Notes under the pieces: model-generated
Told to the model about the DNA's origin: nothing
Database searches by the model: none
What the model saw: only the letters and a program-made list of their open reading frames with translations
Shown: in pieces, positions 9,153 to 17,299 of the stretch
How the letters are laid out: each line of letters opens with the position of its first letter
Position numbering within the stretch: position 1 is the stretch's first letter
Origin: Peptoclostridium litorale DSM 5388
Lineage (GTDB): Bacteria > Bacillota > Clostridia > Peptostreptococcales > Peptostreptococcaceae
Direction of reading: 5' to 3'
DNA: 64,000 bases
NCBI RefSeq assembly: GCF_900141635.1
Contig: NZ_FSRH01000005.1
Span: forward strand, 1-64,000
Made by a program: the position numbers and the translations under genes

Positions 9153-9587
9153 ATGCTGATGATAGATATAAGACAGATAAAAGATGTGATACCTCACAGA
9201 TATCCATTTTTGCTTGTAGACAAGATAGTGGAGCTTGAGGAGGGGAAAAAAGCTGTTGGGATAAAAAATGTAACGATAAACGAGCCCTTTTTCCAGGGTC
9301 ATTTCCCAAACTACCCTGTAATGCCTGGAGTGCTTATAGTTGAAGCAATGGCTCAGGTGGGCGCATATATAATGCTGTCGCTCGAAGGAAACGAAGGAAA
9401 GATAGGACTTTTCACGGGAATAGACGGAGTGAGATTCAAAAGGGAAGTGCTTCCAGGCGATACGCTCAGGATGGAAGTTGAATTCATAAAGGTAAGAAGG
9501 GGAATAGGAAAGGCCAAGGCAAGTGCATATGTAGGAGACGAGCTTGCATGCAGTGGAGAATTGATGTTTGCTATTGTAGAAAGATAA
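9153..9587 (+). CDS. fabZ: 3-hydroxyacyl-[acyl-carrier-protein] dehydratase
   Basis: 144-residue FabZ, which dehydrates 3-hydroxyacyl-ACP in fatty-acid elongation. The hot-dog fold signature is plain: [13 protein letters not shown], then the catalytic histidine H50 in [14 protein letters not shown] and glutamate E64 in VLIVEAMAQ. It starts 12 bp after the flagellar rod-binding gene and ends the run with a terminator at 9636, so fatty-acid and flagellar genes share an operon here, as they are adjacent in B. subtilis. A second in-frame ATG at 9159 is an alternative start. Confidence 0.96.
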   Translation: MLMIDIRQIKDVIPHRYPFLLVDKIVELEEGKKAVGIKNVTINEPFFQGHFPNYPVMPGVLIVEAMAQVGAYIMLSLEGNEGKIGLFTGIDGVRFKREVLPGDTLRMEVEFIKVRRGIGKAKASAYVGDELACSGELMFAIVER

Positions 9588-9635
9588 ACCATGCTAGAGA
9601 GATGGTCTTGATAAGGACCTAAAACATAACGGGAT

Positions 9636-9670
9636 GCCCCCTAATGCGTTTTGCGCATTGGGGGGCTTTA
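9636..9670 (+). terminator. Strong terminator after fabZ
   Basis: Thirteen-base arms 9636-9648 and 9654-9666 with one G-U pair and loop TTTTG, followed by TTTA. It lies inside a longer open frame that continues into the next gene, which helps place that gene's start downstream. Confidence 0.85.
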
Positions 9671-9706
9671 GTGATGTTTTTTAAATATTACCGGGAAGGT
9701 GAGAAT

Positions 9707-11746
9707 ATGAAGAGGACAGCTTGTATAGTATTGACTGTTTTCATGACCATGATGAGCATGCTTTCAGCCTATGCGCAAGGACCGTATGTCATAGATGAAA
9801 GGGAAAGAAAACAGACACTTGCAGAAGGGGTAGTGTATAAGAACATATTTAGGTTTACAGAAGAGGGAGTATACAATATAAACATAGTAGAAGCGGATAT
9901 TTCAAATGAAAACGTGGGATTTGACATTATATTCAATGAAGATCAGGGTTTTAGCAAAAGGCAAAAACTCAGCAGCATGGTGACTAAAAGGGATGACGTA
10001 CTTGCGGCCATAAACGGAGATTTTTTCAGCATGTCAAATCCGTCATTCTCGCTTGGAACAATGGTGCGGGATGGCAAGATACTTTCGAACCCACATTACG
10101 AGGAACAAAAATATGCGTCCATAATTGTAGACGATTCGAAAAACGTACTTTTTGAATACCTAAGCCCAAACATGAAAGCGGTCAACACTGCAAAAAATGT
10201 AGAAGTTCCAGTGGCTGCAGTTAACAAACCGAGCCAGTATTTTGCAAACATAGTGGCGCTTACAAGTGAATATGTCAAAAACTCACCAGGAGCAGACGAT
10301 ACATATTATGATGTGTGCGAGGTTGTAGTGGACTCGGGCATAGTAAGAGAAGTCAGATATGGACAGCCTCCAGTCGAAATACCTAAAAACGGATATGTAT
10401 TGGTAGCAGGAGGCAACAACGGGGCGCTTCTTCGGGACAATTTCATACCGGGAGAATCGGTAGAGCTTTTGGCAAGCACGGGTCCTGATTACTCAAAAGT
10501 TAAGACGGCTATGGGTGCAGGTAGCGTAATAATAAGAGACGGGCAGCTCACCCAGCTTACCCAGAAGGTGCGTGGAAAGGCTCAAAGATCGGCAATAGGA
10601 ATTACAAATGATGACAAGCTCGTAATGTTCACAGTCGACGGAAGGCTCGACAACTATGTTGGAATGGAGCCGGAAGATGTTGCAAGCTACATGCTGAGCA
10701 TTGGGTGCAAAGATGCTGTAATACTTGACGGGGGAGGATCCACGGAGCTTATAGCAAACGACAGGATAAGAAACACCCTTGTAAACGGAACGGAAAGGGA
10801 AATACTCAATGCATTCGCGGTAAAGACCAGTGCAGAGCCTGGGGAATTCGACCATATGGAGATTCATGTGGACAAGAATTTAATGTATGTGGGAGAAAGC
10901 GCCCAAGTTGAAGTATGCTTTTTTGACAGGGACGACAATCCTGTTGCCATAGATGCATCAAGAGCTGACTTTGACCTGGACGGAATTGAGGGACGTTTTG
11001 AAGGCGGAAGGCTTATACCTTCAGAGGCAGGAAAGGGTACGATAGAGGTGTCGTACGAAGGTGAAACCGAAGAAATTGAAATAGAGGTCATTGAAAAAAG
11101 ATCTTCAGATGAGCTCAATGTTGAAGACATAAGCCATGAGCAGCTTGACAAAGGCGTTACGCTGGCATTTTTGGGCAACATGGGGATATCGAAGAAAAGG
11201 CTTGTGGACAACCTTATAATTCAAAAATATGAAAAAGACATAAATAAACTTGAAGACCCTAGTATATTCATGATAGGAAATACAAATCAGGAGATGGAAT
11301 CGGGTTTGTGGGACAAGGTTTTAAGCCCGGGTGGAATATACGGTTCAACGCATATTGATGATGAAATACTTGTAGTGTCGCTTGACAATTCAAACGGGGC
11401 GTTCTACAAGACTCAGGGACAGTGGCAGTTTTTGGAGGATTCTTTGAATTCCGATTACGACAACATAGTGGTTGTATTCAATTCAAAGGAGCAGCTCAGG
11501 TTTGACAAGGAAGCGGAACTTTTCAAGAAAAAGGTATATGAAAAGGCAAAGGACAAGAACATATACGTGGTATATAGGGGAAGTGGGTTTTCCCAGACTG
11601 TGGAAGGAAATGCGAGGTATATATCAATCCCTGATTACGGCGACCTGCACAAAGGAGACTATAAAAACGACTATAGATATCTGGTTATGAATATAAATGG
11701 AGACGATGTGAAGTACGGCTATATGAACATATTCAGGGGGGAATGA
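9707..11746 (+). CDS. Secreted phosphodiester glycosidase (NAGPA domain) protein
   Basis: 679-residue exported protein. A signal peptide (residues 1-24, ending SAYAQ) is followed by a phosphodiester-glycosidase (NAGPA) domain at about 50-380, with INGDFFSMSN, RSAIGITNDDKLVMFTVDGR and the glycine motif VILDGGGSTELIAN. A beta-rich segment near 385-465 looks like a bacterial Ig-like domain. The last 200 residues resemble a metallophosphatase fold (WQFLEDSLNSDYDNIVVVF), but the usual Asp/His metal motifs such as GNHD are not seen. By family knowledge it may act on wall-linked phosphodiester sugars. ATG 9707 is chosen for GGAAGGTGAG just upstream. The stop overlaps the region before the next gene, so the two are probably co-transcribed. 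Confidence 0.82.
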   Translation: MKRTACIVLTVFMTMMSMLSAYAQGPYVIDERERKQTLAEGVVYKNIFRFTEEGVYNINIVEADISNENVGFDIIFNEDQGFSKRQKLSSMVTKRDDVLAAINGDFFSMSNPSFSLGTMVRDGKILSNPHYEEQKYASIIVDDSKNVLFEYLSPNMKAVNTAKNVEVPVAAVNKPSQYFANIVALTSEYVKNSPGADDTYYDVCEVVVDSGIVREVRYGQPPVEIPKNGYVLVAGGNNGALLRDNFIPGESVELLASTGPDYSKVKTAMGAGSVIIRDGQLTQLTQKVRGKAQRSAIGITNDDKLVMFTVDGRLDNYVGMEPEDVASYMLSIGCKDAVILDGGGSTELIANDRIRNTLVNGTEREILNAFAVKTSAEPGEFDHMEIHVDKNLMYVGESAQVEVCFFDRDDNPVAIDASRADFDLDGIEGRFEGGRLIPSEAGKGTIEVSYEGETEEIEIEVIEKRSSDELNVEDISHEQLDKGVTLAFLGNMGISKKRLVDNLIIQKYEKDINKLEDPSIFMIGNTNQEMESGLWDKVLSPGGIYGSTHIDDEILVVSLDNSNGAFYKTQGQWQFLEDSLNSDYDNIVVVFNSKEQLRFDKEAELFKKKVYEKAKDKNIYVVYRGSGFSQTVEGNARYISIPDYGDLHKGDYKNDYRYLVMNINGDDVKYGYMNIFRGE

Positions 11747-11751
11747 CGAGC

Positions 11752-12462
11752 TTGAAAAGAGTAATGGGGGCAATGAGAAAAGCATGTGAAGACTACAATA
11801 TGATAGAGGACGGCGATAAAATAGCAGTTGGATTTTCCGGAGGGAAGGACAGCGCAGCTCTTCTTTACGCACTTAAGCTATACCAGAGGTTTTCGCCTCA
11901 AAAATTCGAACTGGAGGCAATAACAGTAGATCCGGGGTTTAAGAATTTGAACCTTGATGAGGGCAGAAGGTTTATAGAGGGGCTTGGCATTCCATATACA
12001 GTTGTAAAGACTCACATAGCAGAAGTTGTGTTTGACATAAGGAAGGAGTCGAGCCCATGCGCTCTTTGCTCAAGGATGAGAAGGGGAGCCATATATGAGA
12101 CGGCAAAGGAAAGAGGCATAACAAAGGTCGCATTCGGACACCATCTTGATGATGGAATAGCTACGCTTTTCATGAGCATGTTTTATGAGGGCAGGGTGTC
12201 TACGTTCAAACCTGTGACATATCTTTCGAGACAGGATATAACTATGATAAGACCGCTTATATACGCTACGGAAGACGCCATAAAGGCGGCGGTTGAAAAC
12301 AACGACATACCTGTAATAAAAAGCCCGTGTCCGGCAGATGGCCATACCAAGAGGGAAGAGGCGAATGAATTTGTATCGATGTTTGCTTCGAAAATTCCGG
12401 ACTTTAGAAAAAGGATGCTAAAGGCGCTTCAAAACAAGGAGCAGACACAGCTTTGGTTTTAA
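11752..12462 (+). CDS. TtcA-family tRNA thiolation-type PP-loop protein
   Basis: 236-residue PP-loop ATP pyrophosphatase. SGGKDS is at residues 29-34, C103 and C106 form a CxxC in SSPCALCSRMRRG, and C193 lies in SPCPADGH; these three cysteines are the cluster ligands of the TtcA family, which puts sulfur on C32 of tRNAs. GHHLDD at 130 is also conserved. TTG 11752 is preferred because GGGGGG (11736-11741) is ten bases before it; ATG 11743 is only one base from that site. The exact tRNA target cannot be read from sequence. It converges on metK across a shared terminator. Confidence 0.82.
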   Translation: MKRVMGAMRKACEDYNMIEDGDKIAVGFSGGKDSAALLYALKLYQRFSPQKFELEAITVDPGFKNLNLDEGRRFIEGLGIPYTVVKTHIAEVVFDIRKESSPCALCSRMRRGAIYETAKERGITKVAFGHHLDDGIATLFMSMFYEGRVSTFKPVTYLSRQDITMIRPLIYATEDAIKAAVENNDIPVIKSPCPADGHTKREEANEFVSMFASKIPDFRKRMLKALQNKEQTQLWF

Positions 12463-12550
12463 GGGCGTGCGAGTTATGAATCTTTTGGACGGATTTATAA
12501 CTTCGGAATACCCTCTGTGGAGGTTTGATTTTCTATCTATTTGAGAACGT

Positions 12551-12590
12551 GAAAAGAGGAAGTCTTTAAAAGACTTCCTCTTTTCATTTA
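12551..12590. terminator. Bidirectional terminator between the TtcA-like gene and metK
   Basis: A near-perfect palindrome, with GAAAAGAGGAAGTCTT (12551-12566) pairing to AAGACTTCCTCTTTTC (12570-12585) and ATTTATAT following on the plus strand. The arms end in a T-run on both strands, fitting use by both convergent genes. Confidence 0.8.
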
Positions 12591-12622
12591 TATAATCTAT
12601 GCAGTTTGGACTATTATCAAGC

Positions 12623-13819
12623 TTATTTAGCCTCTCCGAAAGCATCAGCTCTAAGAGTGTCAGCCATGTCAGTCTTTTCCCATGTGAAGTCTGCGTCATT
12701 TCTTCCGAAGTGGCCGTATGCAGCAGTCTTTCTGAATATAGGTCTTCTAAGGTCAAGGTGCTTTATTATAGCTCCCGGTCTTAGGTCGAAGTGCTTTTCA
12801 ACAAGATCTGATATTTCGTCGTCAGATATCTTTCCAGTTCCGAAAGTGTCAACAAGTATTGAAACAGGCTCTGCAACACCTATCGCGTATGCAAGCTGAA
12901 CCTCGCACTTGTCGGCTATTCCAGCTGCAACTACGTTTTTAGCAACGTATCTTGATGCGTATGCAGCAGATCTGTCAACTTTAGTAGCGTCCTTTCCAGA
13001 GAAAGCCCCGCCGCCGTGTCTAGAGTATCCGCCGTAAGTGTCAACTATTATCTTTCTTCCAGTAAGACCTGCATCTCCTTGTGGTCCTCCGACAACGAAT
13101 CTTCCAGTTGGATTTACAAGAATTCTTGTTTCGCTGTCCATAAGCTCCATAGGAACTATCTTGTTTATAACGTGCTGTATAAGGTCTTTTTCTATAGTCT
13201 TACGGTCAACCTCAGGGCCGTGCTGAGTAGATATCAGTATAGTGTCTATTCTCTTTGGCTTGTCGTTTTCATACTCTACTGTAACCTGAGTTTTTCCATC
13301 AGGTCTAAGGTACTCAAGAGTGCCGTTTTTTCTAACGTCAGAAAGCCTCTTTGCAAGCTTGTGTGAAAGAGATATTGGAAGAGGCATAAGCTCTTCAGTC
13401 TCGTTGCACGCAAATCCGAACATGATTCCCTGGTCTCCAGCTCCAAGAGCCTCAACGTCGTCAGTCATTGTTCCTTCCTTGCTTTCAAGCGCCTCGTCAA
13501 CTCCCATTGCTATGTCAGAAGACTGCTCGTCTATTGAAGTAAGAACAGCGCAAGTGTCGCAGTCGAATCCGTATTTTGCTCTAGTGTATCCGATTTCTTC
13601 TATAGTGTTTCTAACTATTTTAGGTATGTCAACATATGCGTTAGTAGTTATTTCTCCGGCTACAAGCACAAGTCCTGTAGTAACTGTAGTTTCGCATGCA
13701 ACCCTTGCATTAGGGTCTTTTTCTATTATGGCGTCAAGTATAGAGTCAGAAACCTGATCGCAAATTTTATCAGGATGTCCCTCAGTAACAGATTCAGATG
13801 TAAAAAGTCTTCTTGCCAT
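12623..13819 (-). CDS. metK: S-adenosylmethionine synthetase
   Basis: 398-residue methionine adenosyltransferase that makes SAM from methionine and ATP. The N-terminal motif [15 protein letters not shown], the [12 protein letters not shown] hexapeptide region and the C-terminal phosphate-binding loop [20 protein letters not shown] are all present and the length is normal. AAAGGAGGA precedes the ATG by about seven bases on the minus strand. Synthesis is likely controlled by the SAM-I riboswitch and terminator directly upstream (13890-14045), a classical feedback loop. Position near murA/mbl matches the order in C. difficile. Confidence 0.98.
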   Translation of the reverse strand: MARRLFTSESVTEGHPDKICDQVSDSILDAIIEKDPNARVACETTVTTGLVLVAGEITTNAYVDIPKIVRNTIEEIGYTRAKYGFDCDTCAVLTSIDEQSSDIAMGVDEALESKEGTMTDDVEALGAGDQGIMFGFACNETEELMPLPISLSHKLAKRLSDVRKNGTLEYLRPDGKTQVTVEYENDKPKRIDTILISTQHGPEVDRKTIEKDLIQHVINKIVPMELMDSETRILVNPTGRFVVGGPQGDAGLTGRKIIVDTYGGYSRHGGGAFSGKDATKVDRSAAYASRYVAKNVVAAGIADKCEVQLAYAIGVAEPVSILVDTFGTGKISDDEISDLVEKHFDLRPGAIIKHLDLRRPIFRKTAAYGHFGRNDADFTWEKTDMADTLRADAFGEAK

Positions 13820-13889
13820 TTAAATGTCCTCCTTTAAAAATAGTTCCAAAAGTTTATTGTAATAGTTCCTGGTTGGATTTTCAAAAATA

Positions 13890-14045
13890 AAGCCTCTTCG
13901 ACAGTCGAAGAGGCATAGTTTATACACCAACCTCATCGTCCAGAAAAAAATTCTGTAGGAATTAGCACATTTCCAGCAAACGCTGGCTGTTGCCGGGTTT
14001 CATAGGGCCTGTCCCTCCACCTCTCTTGATAAGGCAATCAAGATA
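13890..14045 (-). ncRNA. SAM-I (S-box) riboswitch with terminator, upstream of metK
   Basis: Read on the minus strand, the leader has the S-box core: CTTATCAAGAGAGGTGGAGG, then GGCCCTATGAAACCCGGCAA and a GACGATGAGG-type element. It ends in a perfect 11-base terminator stem (13892-13914) followed by TTTATTTTT. This layout means transcription stops when SAM is bound. The match to the S-box consensus is strong. Confidence 0.95.
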
Positions 14046-14083
14046 ATTAGTTTGAAGTTTTGTATTTTCAGACTTCGAGTTTA

Positions 14084-14112
14084 ATATTACTATTACTTAA
14101 ATACTTTGTCAA
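14084..14112 (-). promoter_or_regulatory. Sigma-A promoter for the SAM riboswitch-metK transcript
   Basis: On the minus strand TTGACA (14112-14107), 17-base spacer, TAATAT (14089-14084). It lies about 40 bases before the riboswitch. Confidence 0.75.
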
Positions 14113-14150
14113 TAAAAAAATAAAAAAATTTTCACTTGCGTATATACAAA

Positions 14151-14190
14151 AATATATATCCGTTTTCTGGTGAGAAAACGGATATATATT
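14151..14190 (-). terminator. Terminator after the small export protein gene
   Basis: Arms 14151-14167 and 14174-14190 form a 17-base perfect stem around a six-base loop; on the minus strand it is followed by a T-run. It begins right after the stop codon. Confidence 0.8.
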
Positions 14191-14652
14191 TCATAGTAGT
14201 ATTTGATGTGAAAGCATGAGCACTATAACGCCGGCGGCTATGTTTCCAAGCAGTATTGCCGGCAGTGCGCTTTTAAGCCTTATATCGAGAAGCGAGGCTA
14301 CCATTGATCCGGTCCATGCGCCTGTTGTGGGAATGGGAATTGCCACGAGCATGAAGAGGCCAAGCAGCCTGTACTTTTTAATCCTTGCACTTTTGCGAAG
14401 AGCCCTGCTTTGAAGGTAATTTCCAAAGGGACCCAAAGTTTCGTATTTCTCAAGAAAAACTAGAATTTTTCTGAAAAACACTATTAAAAAAGGAGAAGGA
14501 AGAGTCGATCCCAGCACACATATTGAAAGAACCTTAAGCGGGGCAAATCCCCATGAGACTCCAAATGGGATAGCGCCCCTGAGCTCTAAGAAAGGAGTGG
14601 CGGAAATGATGGTTAAAATAAGCTCTTTTGGCAAAAAATATAAAAAATCCAT
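14191..14652 (-). CDS. Small multi-drug export-type membrane protein (COG2426)
   Basis: 153-residue integral membrane protein with about four hydrophobic helices. The motif TPFLELRGAIPFGVSWG near the N-terminus and IPIPTTGAWTGSMVASLLDI in the second half are typical of the small multi-drug export family (PF06695), which is distantly like DedA proteins. The transport role is by family name only and is poorly tested. I chose ATG 14652 because AAGGAGGG lies just upstream on the minus strand; an in-frame ATG ten codons earlier lacks a ribosome site. It stands alone between metK and the phosphohexomutase. Confidence 0.75.
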   Translation of the reverse strand: MDFLYFLPKELILTIISATPFLELRGAIPFGVSWGFAPLKVLSICVLGSTLPSPFLIVFFRKILVFLEKYETLGPFGNYLQSRALRKSARIKKYRLLGLFMLVAIPIPTTGAWTGSMVASLLDIRLKSALPAILLGNIAAGVIVLMLSHQILL

Positions 14653-14954
14653 AAAACCCTCCTTTTTAACATGTGTTTGCACTACAAATAAATTATACCC
14701 TAAAAAAAGGTGTACAATAATGGAAAAATTTGAAATACTATTGTTGTTGAATAGATAAAAATAAGGCAGCGCTAAAAAATTTATTTATAGTAAAGAGACT
14801 GTTTGTGGGTATTAATGATTATGTATGGCTGTAAAATGGCATAGGTGCAAGAGCCCATAGTATTGTAGCGAAAGAAGATATGACAGGGTTACCGGATAAA
14901 CATTTAGAAAGAAAAAGACATAAAAAATAAAAATGAGAAAGAGGGAGAATTCAC
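14653..14954. other. Gene-free interval before the phosphohexomutase
   Basis: About 300 bases, AT-rich. It holds the ribosome site of the reverse gene on its left and GAGGGAGA for the forward gene on its right. I see no convincing promoter pair, terminator or known riboswitch core. A stretch around 14835-14900 is less AT-rich and could be a structured leader, but I cannot name it. Confidence 0.4.
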
Positions 14955-16643
14955 ATGGACTACATGAAGGTTTATGAAGACTGGCTTAAAAACGAATATT
15001 TCGACGAAGAGGTCAGAAAAGATCTTATGCAAATAGCAGATGATGAGAAGGAGATAGAGGACAGGTTCTATAAGGACCTTGAATTTGGAACAGGGGGCCT
15101 TAGAGGAGTCATAGGAATAGGAACAAACAGGATAAACAAGTATACAGTAAGAAGGGCTACATATGGACTTGCGCAGCACATAATTGAAAAGGGCGACGAG
15201 GAAAAGGGATTAGTAATAGCCCATGACAACAGATTCAAGTCAAGGGATTTCACATTGGAAGCTGCGAGAACACTTGCGGCGTGCGGCATAAAGACTTACA
15301 TATTTGACGGACTAAGACCTACCCCGCAGCTTTCATTTGCAGTAAGGAGCATGGGGGCTGCCGGGGGCATAGTTATAACTGCAAGCCATAATCCTCCTGA
15401 ATATAATGGTTATAAGGCATATGGGGATGACGGAGCCCAGCTGAACGATAAAGAATCAAAGAAGGTAATAGAAAAGGTAAACGCCATAACGGATTACAGC
15501 AAGATACCCGTAATGAGCGAAAAAGAGGCTTTTGAAAAAGGGCTGATAGAAGTCCTTTCGGCTGATTTGGATGATGATTTCATAGAGGCTGTCAAAAAAC
15601 AGTCGCTTTGTAAAGAAATAGTATGCGAGGTATCGGATGAACTAAAAATCGTGTACACACCGCTTCATGGAACTGGAAATGTACCGGTGAGAAGGGTGCT
15701 TAATGAAGCTGGCTTTAAAAACGTATTTGTGGTTGCGGGCCAGGAAGCGCCGGACCCGAATTTTTCTACTGTGGATTATCCAAATCCTGAAGATCCGGCG
15801 GCATTCGAGCTGGCAATAAATCTTGCAAATGAAAAGGATGCCGATATTATAATAGGAACAGATCCGGACTGTGACAGAGTAGGAGTTGTGGTGAAGGAGA
15901 AATTGGGGGAATACAGACTGCTTACGGGAAATCAAACTGGAGCTCTTCTTCTTCACTTCATATTGAAAGGGCTTAAGGATGCAGGAGAGCTTCCTGAGAA
16001 TGCAGTGGTTGTAAAGACGATAGTGACCTCGAGAATGGGAGATGTAATAGCGGATTCTTTCGGCGTGGAGACTCTGGATACACTTACAGGGTTTAGATTT
16101 ATTGCTGAAAAGATAAAGGAATTCGAGGAAAATGGGGGCAAGAATTTTATATATGGCTACGAGGAAAGCTACGGATACCTTGCAGGAAATCATGCAAGAG
16201 ACAAGGATGCGGTTGTGGCATCAATGCTGGTAGCCCAAATGGCGGCATATTACTATTCGAAGGGAATGAACCTTGTAGATGCAATGCATGAGCTTTACAA
16301 GGAATATGGCTTCTTCAGCGATTCGCTTGAAAATGTTGTGCTCAAGGGAAGAGAAGGGGCTGAGAAGATACAGGGAATAATGAAGATGCTCAGGGAGAAC
16401 CCACCTACTCAGGTTGGAGGGCTTGAAGTTGCAGGAATAAAGGATTACAGCAAGGGGGTTGAAGGATTCCCGAAATCAAATGTACTAGTGTTTGATCTCG
16501 AAAAAGATGCATGGTTTGCAGTGAGGCCTTCGGGAACAGAGCCAAAAATAAAATTCTATTTTGGTGTGAAAGGAAGCAGCGATGAAGAATCAAAGAAAGT
16601 AATGGAAGCTCTTAAAAAAGGCGTCATGGACAGTATAAAATAA
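14955..16643 (+). CDS. Phosphoglucomutase/phosphomannomutase (alpha-D-phosphohexomutase)
   Basis: 562-residue cytoplasmic enzyme interconverting hexose 6- and 1-phosphates. The long form (about 560) is the PgcA/phosphopentomutase-like branch of the family. The active-site serine is S144 in TASHNPPEYNGYK, the metal loop is GTDPDCDRVG, the sugar-binding loop GYEESYGYLAG and the phosphate-binding loop RPSGTEPKIKFY; all four are intact. It probably supplies glucose 1-phosphate, which would feed GalU encoded at 50650. GAGGGAGA precedes the ATG and a terminator follows at 16674. Confidence 0.92.
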   Translation: MDYMKVYEDWLKNEYFDEEVRKDLMQIADDEKEIEDRFYKDLEFGTGGLRGVIGIGTNRINKYTVRRATYGLAQHIIEKGDEEKGLVIAHDNRFKSRDFTLEAARTLAACGIKTYIFDGLRPTPQLSFAVRSMGAAGGIVITASHNPPEYNGYKAYGDDGAQLNDKESKKVIEKVNAITDYSKIPVMSEKEAFEKGLIEVLSADLDDDFIEAVKKQSLCKEIVCEVSDELKIVYTPLHGTGNVPVRRVLNEAGFKNVFVVAGQEAPDPNFSTVDYPNPEDPAAFELAINLANEKDADIIIGTDPDCDRVGVVVKEKLGEYRLLTGNQTGALLLHFILKGLKDAGELPENAVVVKTIVTSRMGDVIADSFGVETLDTLTGFRFIAEKIKEFEENGGKNFIYGYEESYGYLAGNHARDKDAVVASMLVAQMAAYYYSKGMNLVDAMHELYKEYGFFSDSLENVVLKGREGAEKIQGIMKMLRENPPTQVGGLEVAGIKDYSKGVEGFPKSNVLVFDLEKDAWFAVRPSGTEPKIKFYFGVKGSSDEESKKVMEALKKGVMDSIK

Positions 16644-16673
16644 GAAGTTTTATGGATGTTTGTGTGAATATAG

Positions 16674-16715
16674 TGGCGGTATGCATGTTTTAAACGTGTA
16701 TGCCGCTATTTTTAT
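16674..16715 (+). terminator. Terminator after the phosphohexomutase
   Basis: Fourteen-base arms 16674-16687 and 16695-16708 with four G-U pairs, then TTTTTATTT. Its end overlaps the 3' end of the convergent Spo0E-like gene. Confidence 0.7.
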
Positions 16716-16930
16716 TTACATCTGTCAAAAAGGCGGTTTTGATTGTCTATTGAGCAATTACAAGGGTGTCGGTTTTCGTATTGGATTATTAAACGGTCAA
16801 GCTTTCGGCTTAAGGCCAGCACATCATCTGCACAAAGGTCAGCATTATCGGGCTCAAGCATGGCATTTAGTTTTTCTCGGAACAGTTCGATTTTGTTTAA
16901 AAGGTTTTCATCAATGCGGTTTTTGCACAT
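16712..16930 (-). CDS. Spo0E-like aspartyl-phosphate phosphatase family protein
   Basis: 72-residue protein. It carries the Spo0E family pattern: an N-terminal helix LLNKIELFREKLNAML, then LALSRKLDRLIIQYENR, which matches the SxxLDxLIxxY signature. Known members dephosphorylate Spo0A~P and delay sporulation. Start at 16930 is chosen because AAGGAGGC lies seven bases upstream on the minus strand; the open frame runs further but without a ribosome site. Five cysteines, two of them in a C-terminal CNC, are unusual. No other sporulation gene is seen in the window, so its target here may be Spo0A or another response regulator. Confidence 0.75.
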   Translation of the reverse strand: MCKNRIDENLLNKIELFREKLNAMLEPDNADLCADDVLALSRKLDRLIIQYENRHPCNCSIDNQNRLFDRCK

Positions 16931-17299
16931 TTGACAAGCCTCCTTACTGGAATTGTTTTGGAAATAAAATGCAAAATATGACAAACCACATAATTTAAAT
17001 CCAAAAAAGGTGAAAATATAGACCGGCAAGCATATAATAAATAATTATATTATAAAGAATATATAATTTCCATCTTTTTTGTTAAAAAATAACTTTTAAA
17101 GCTTGAATTGTAAAATTCGACATATATTCGGTTCTGAATCAAACATAACTAACTATTGAGATTATTGCAAAGGCAATATGCACTATTAATAATTTTAATG
17201 AATATGAGACTTCAAAATTCAAGCATGGGCGCATATCTGATATAATAACAATATAAGATTTGAAGGGAAAAGCCCTTACTTTAAGGAGATTGTTTATAA
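16931..17299. other. Divergent intergenic region between the Spo0E-like gene and recD2
   Basis: About 370 AT-rich bases serving two divergent genes. For recD2, TATAAT at 17241-17246 has a weak -35 (TTCAAG, 17218-17223) at 17-base spacing. For the reverse gene several TATAAT-like runs lie around 17040-17060. No RNA gene or repeat is recognised. Confidence 0.45.

Noticed and set aside
14835-14900. Possible riboswitch before the phosphohexomutase
   Set aside because: Slightly higher GC and some pairing, but no known aptamer core and no terminator; left as an unexplained leader.
16660-16998. 112-codon frame opposite the Spo0E-like gene
   Set aside because: Antisense shadow; the reverse-strand frame has a clear ribosome site and a family motif.
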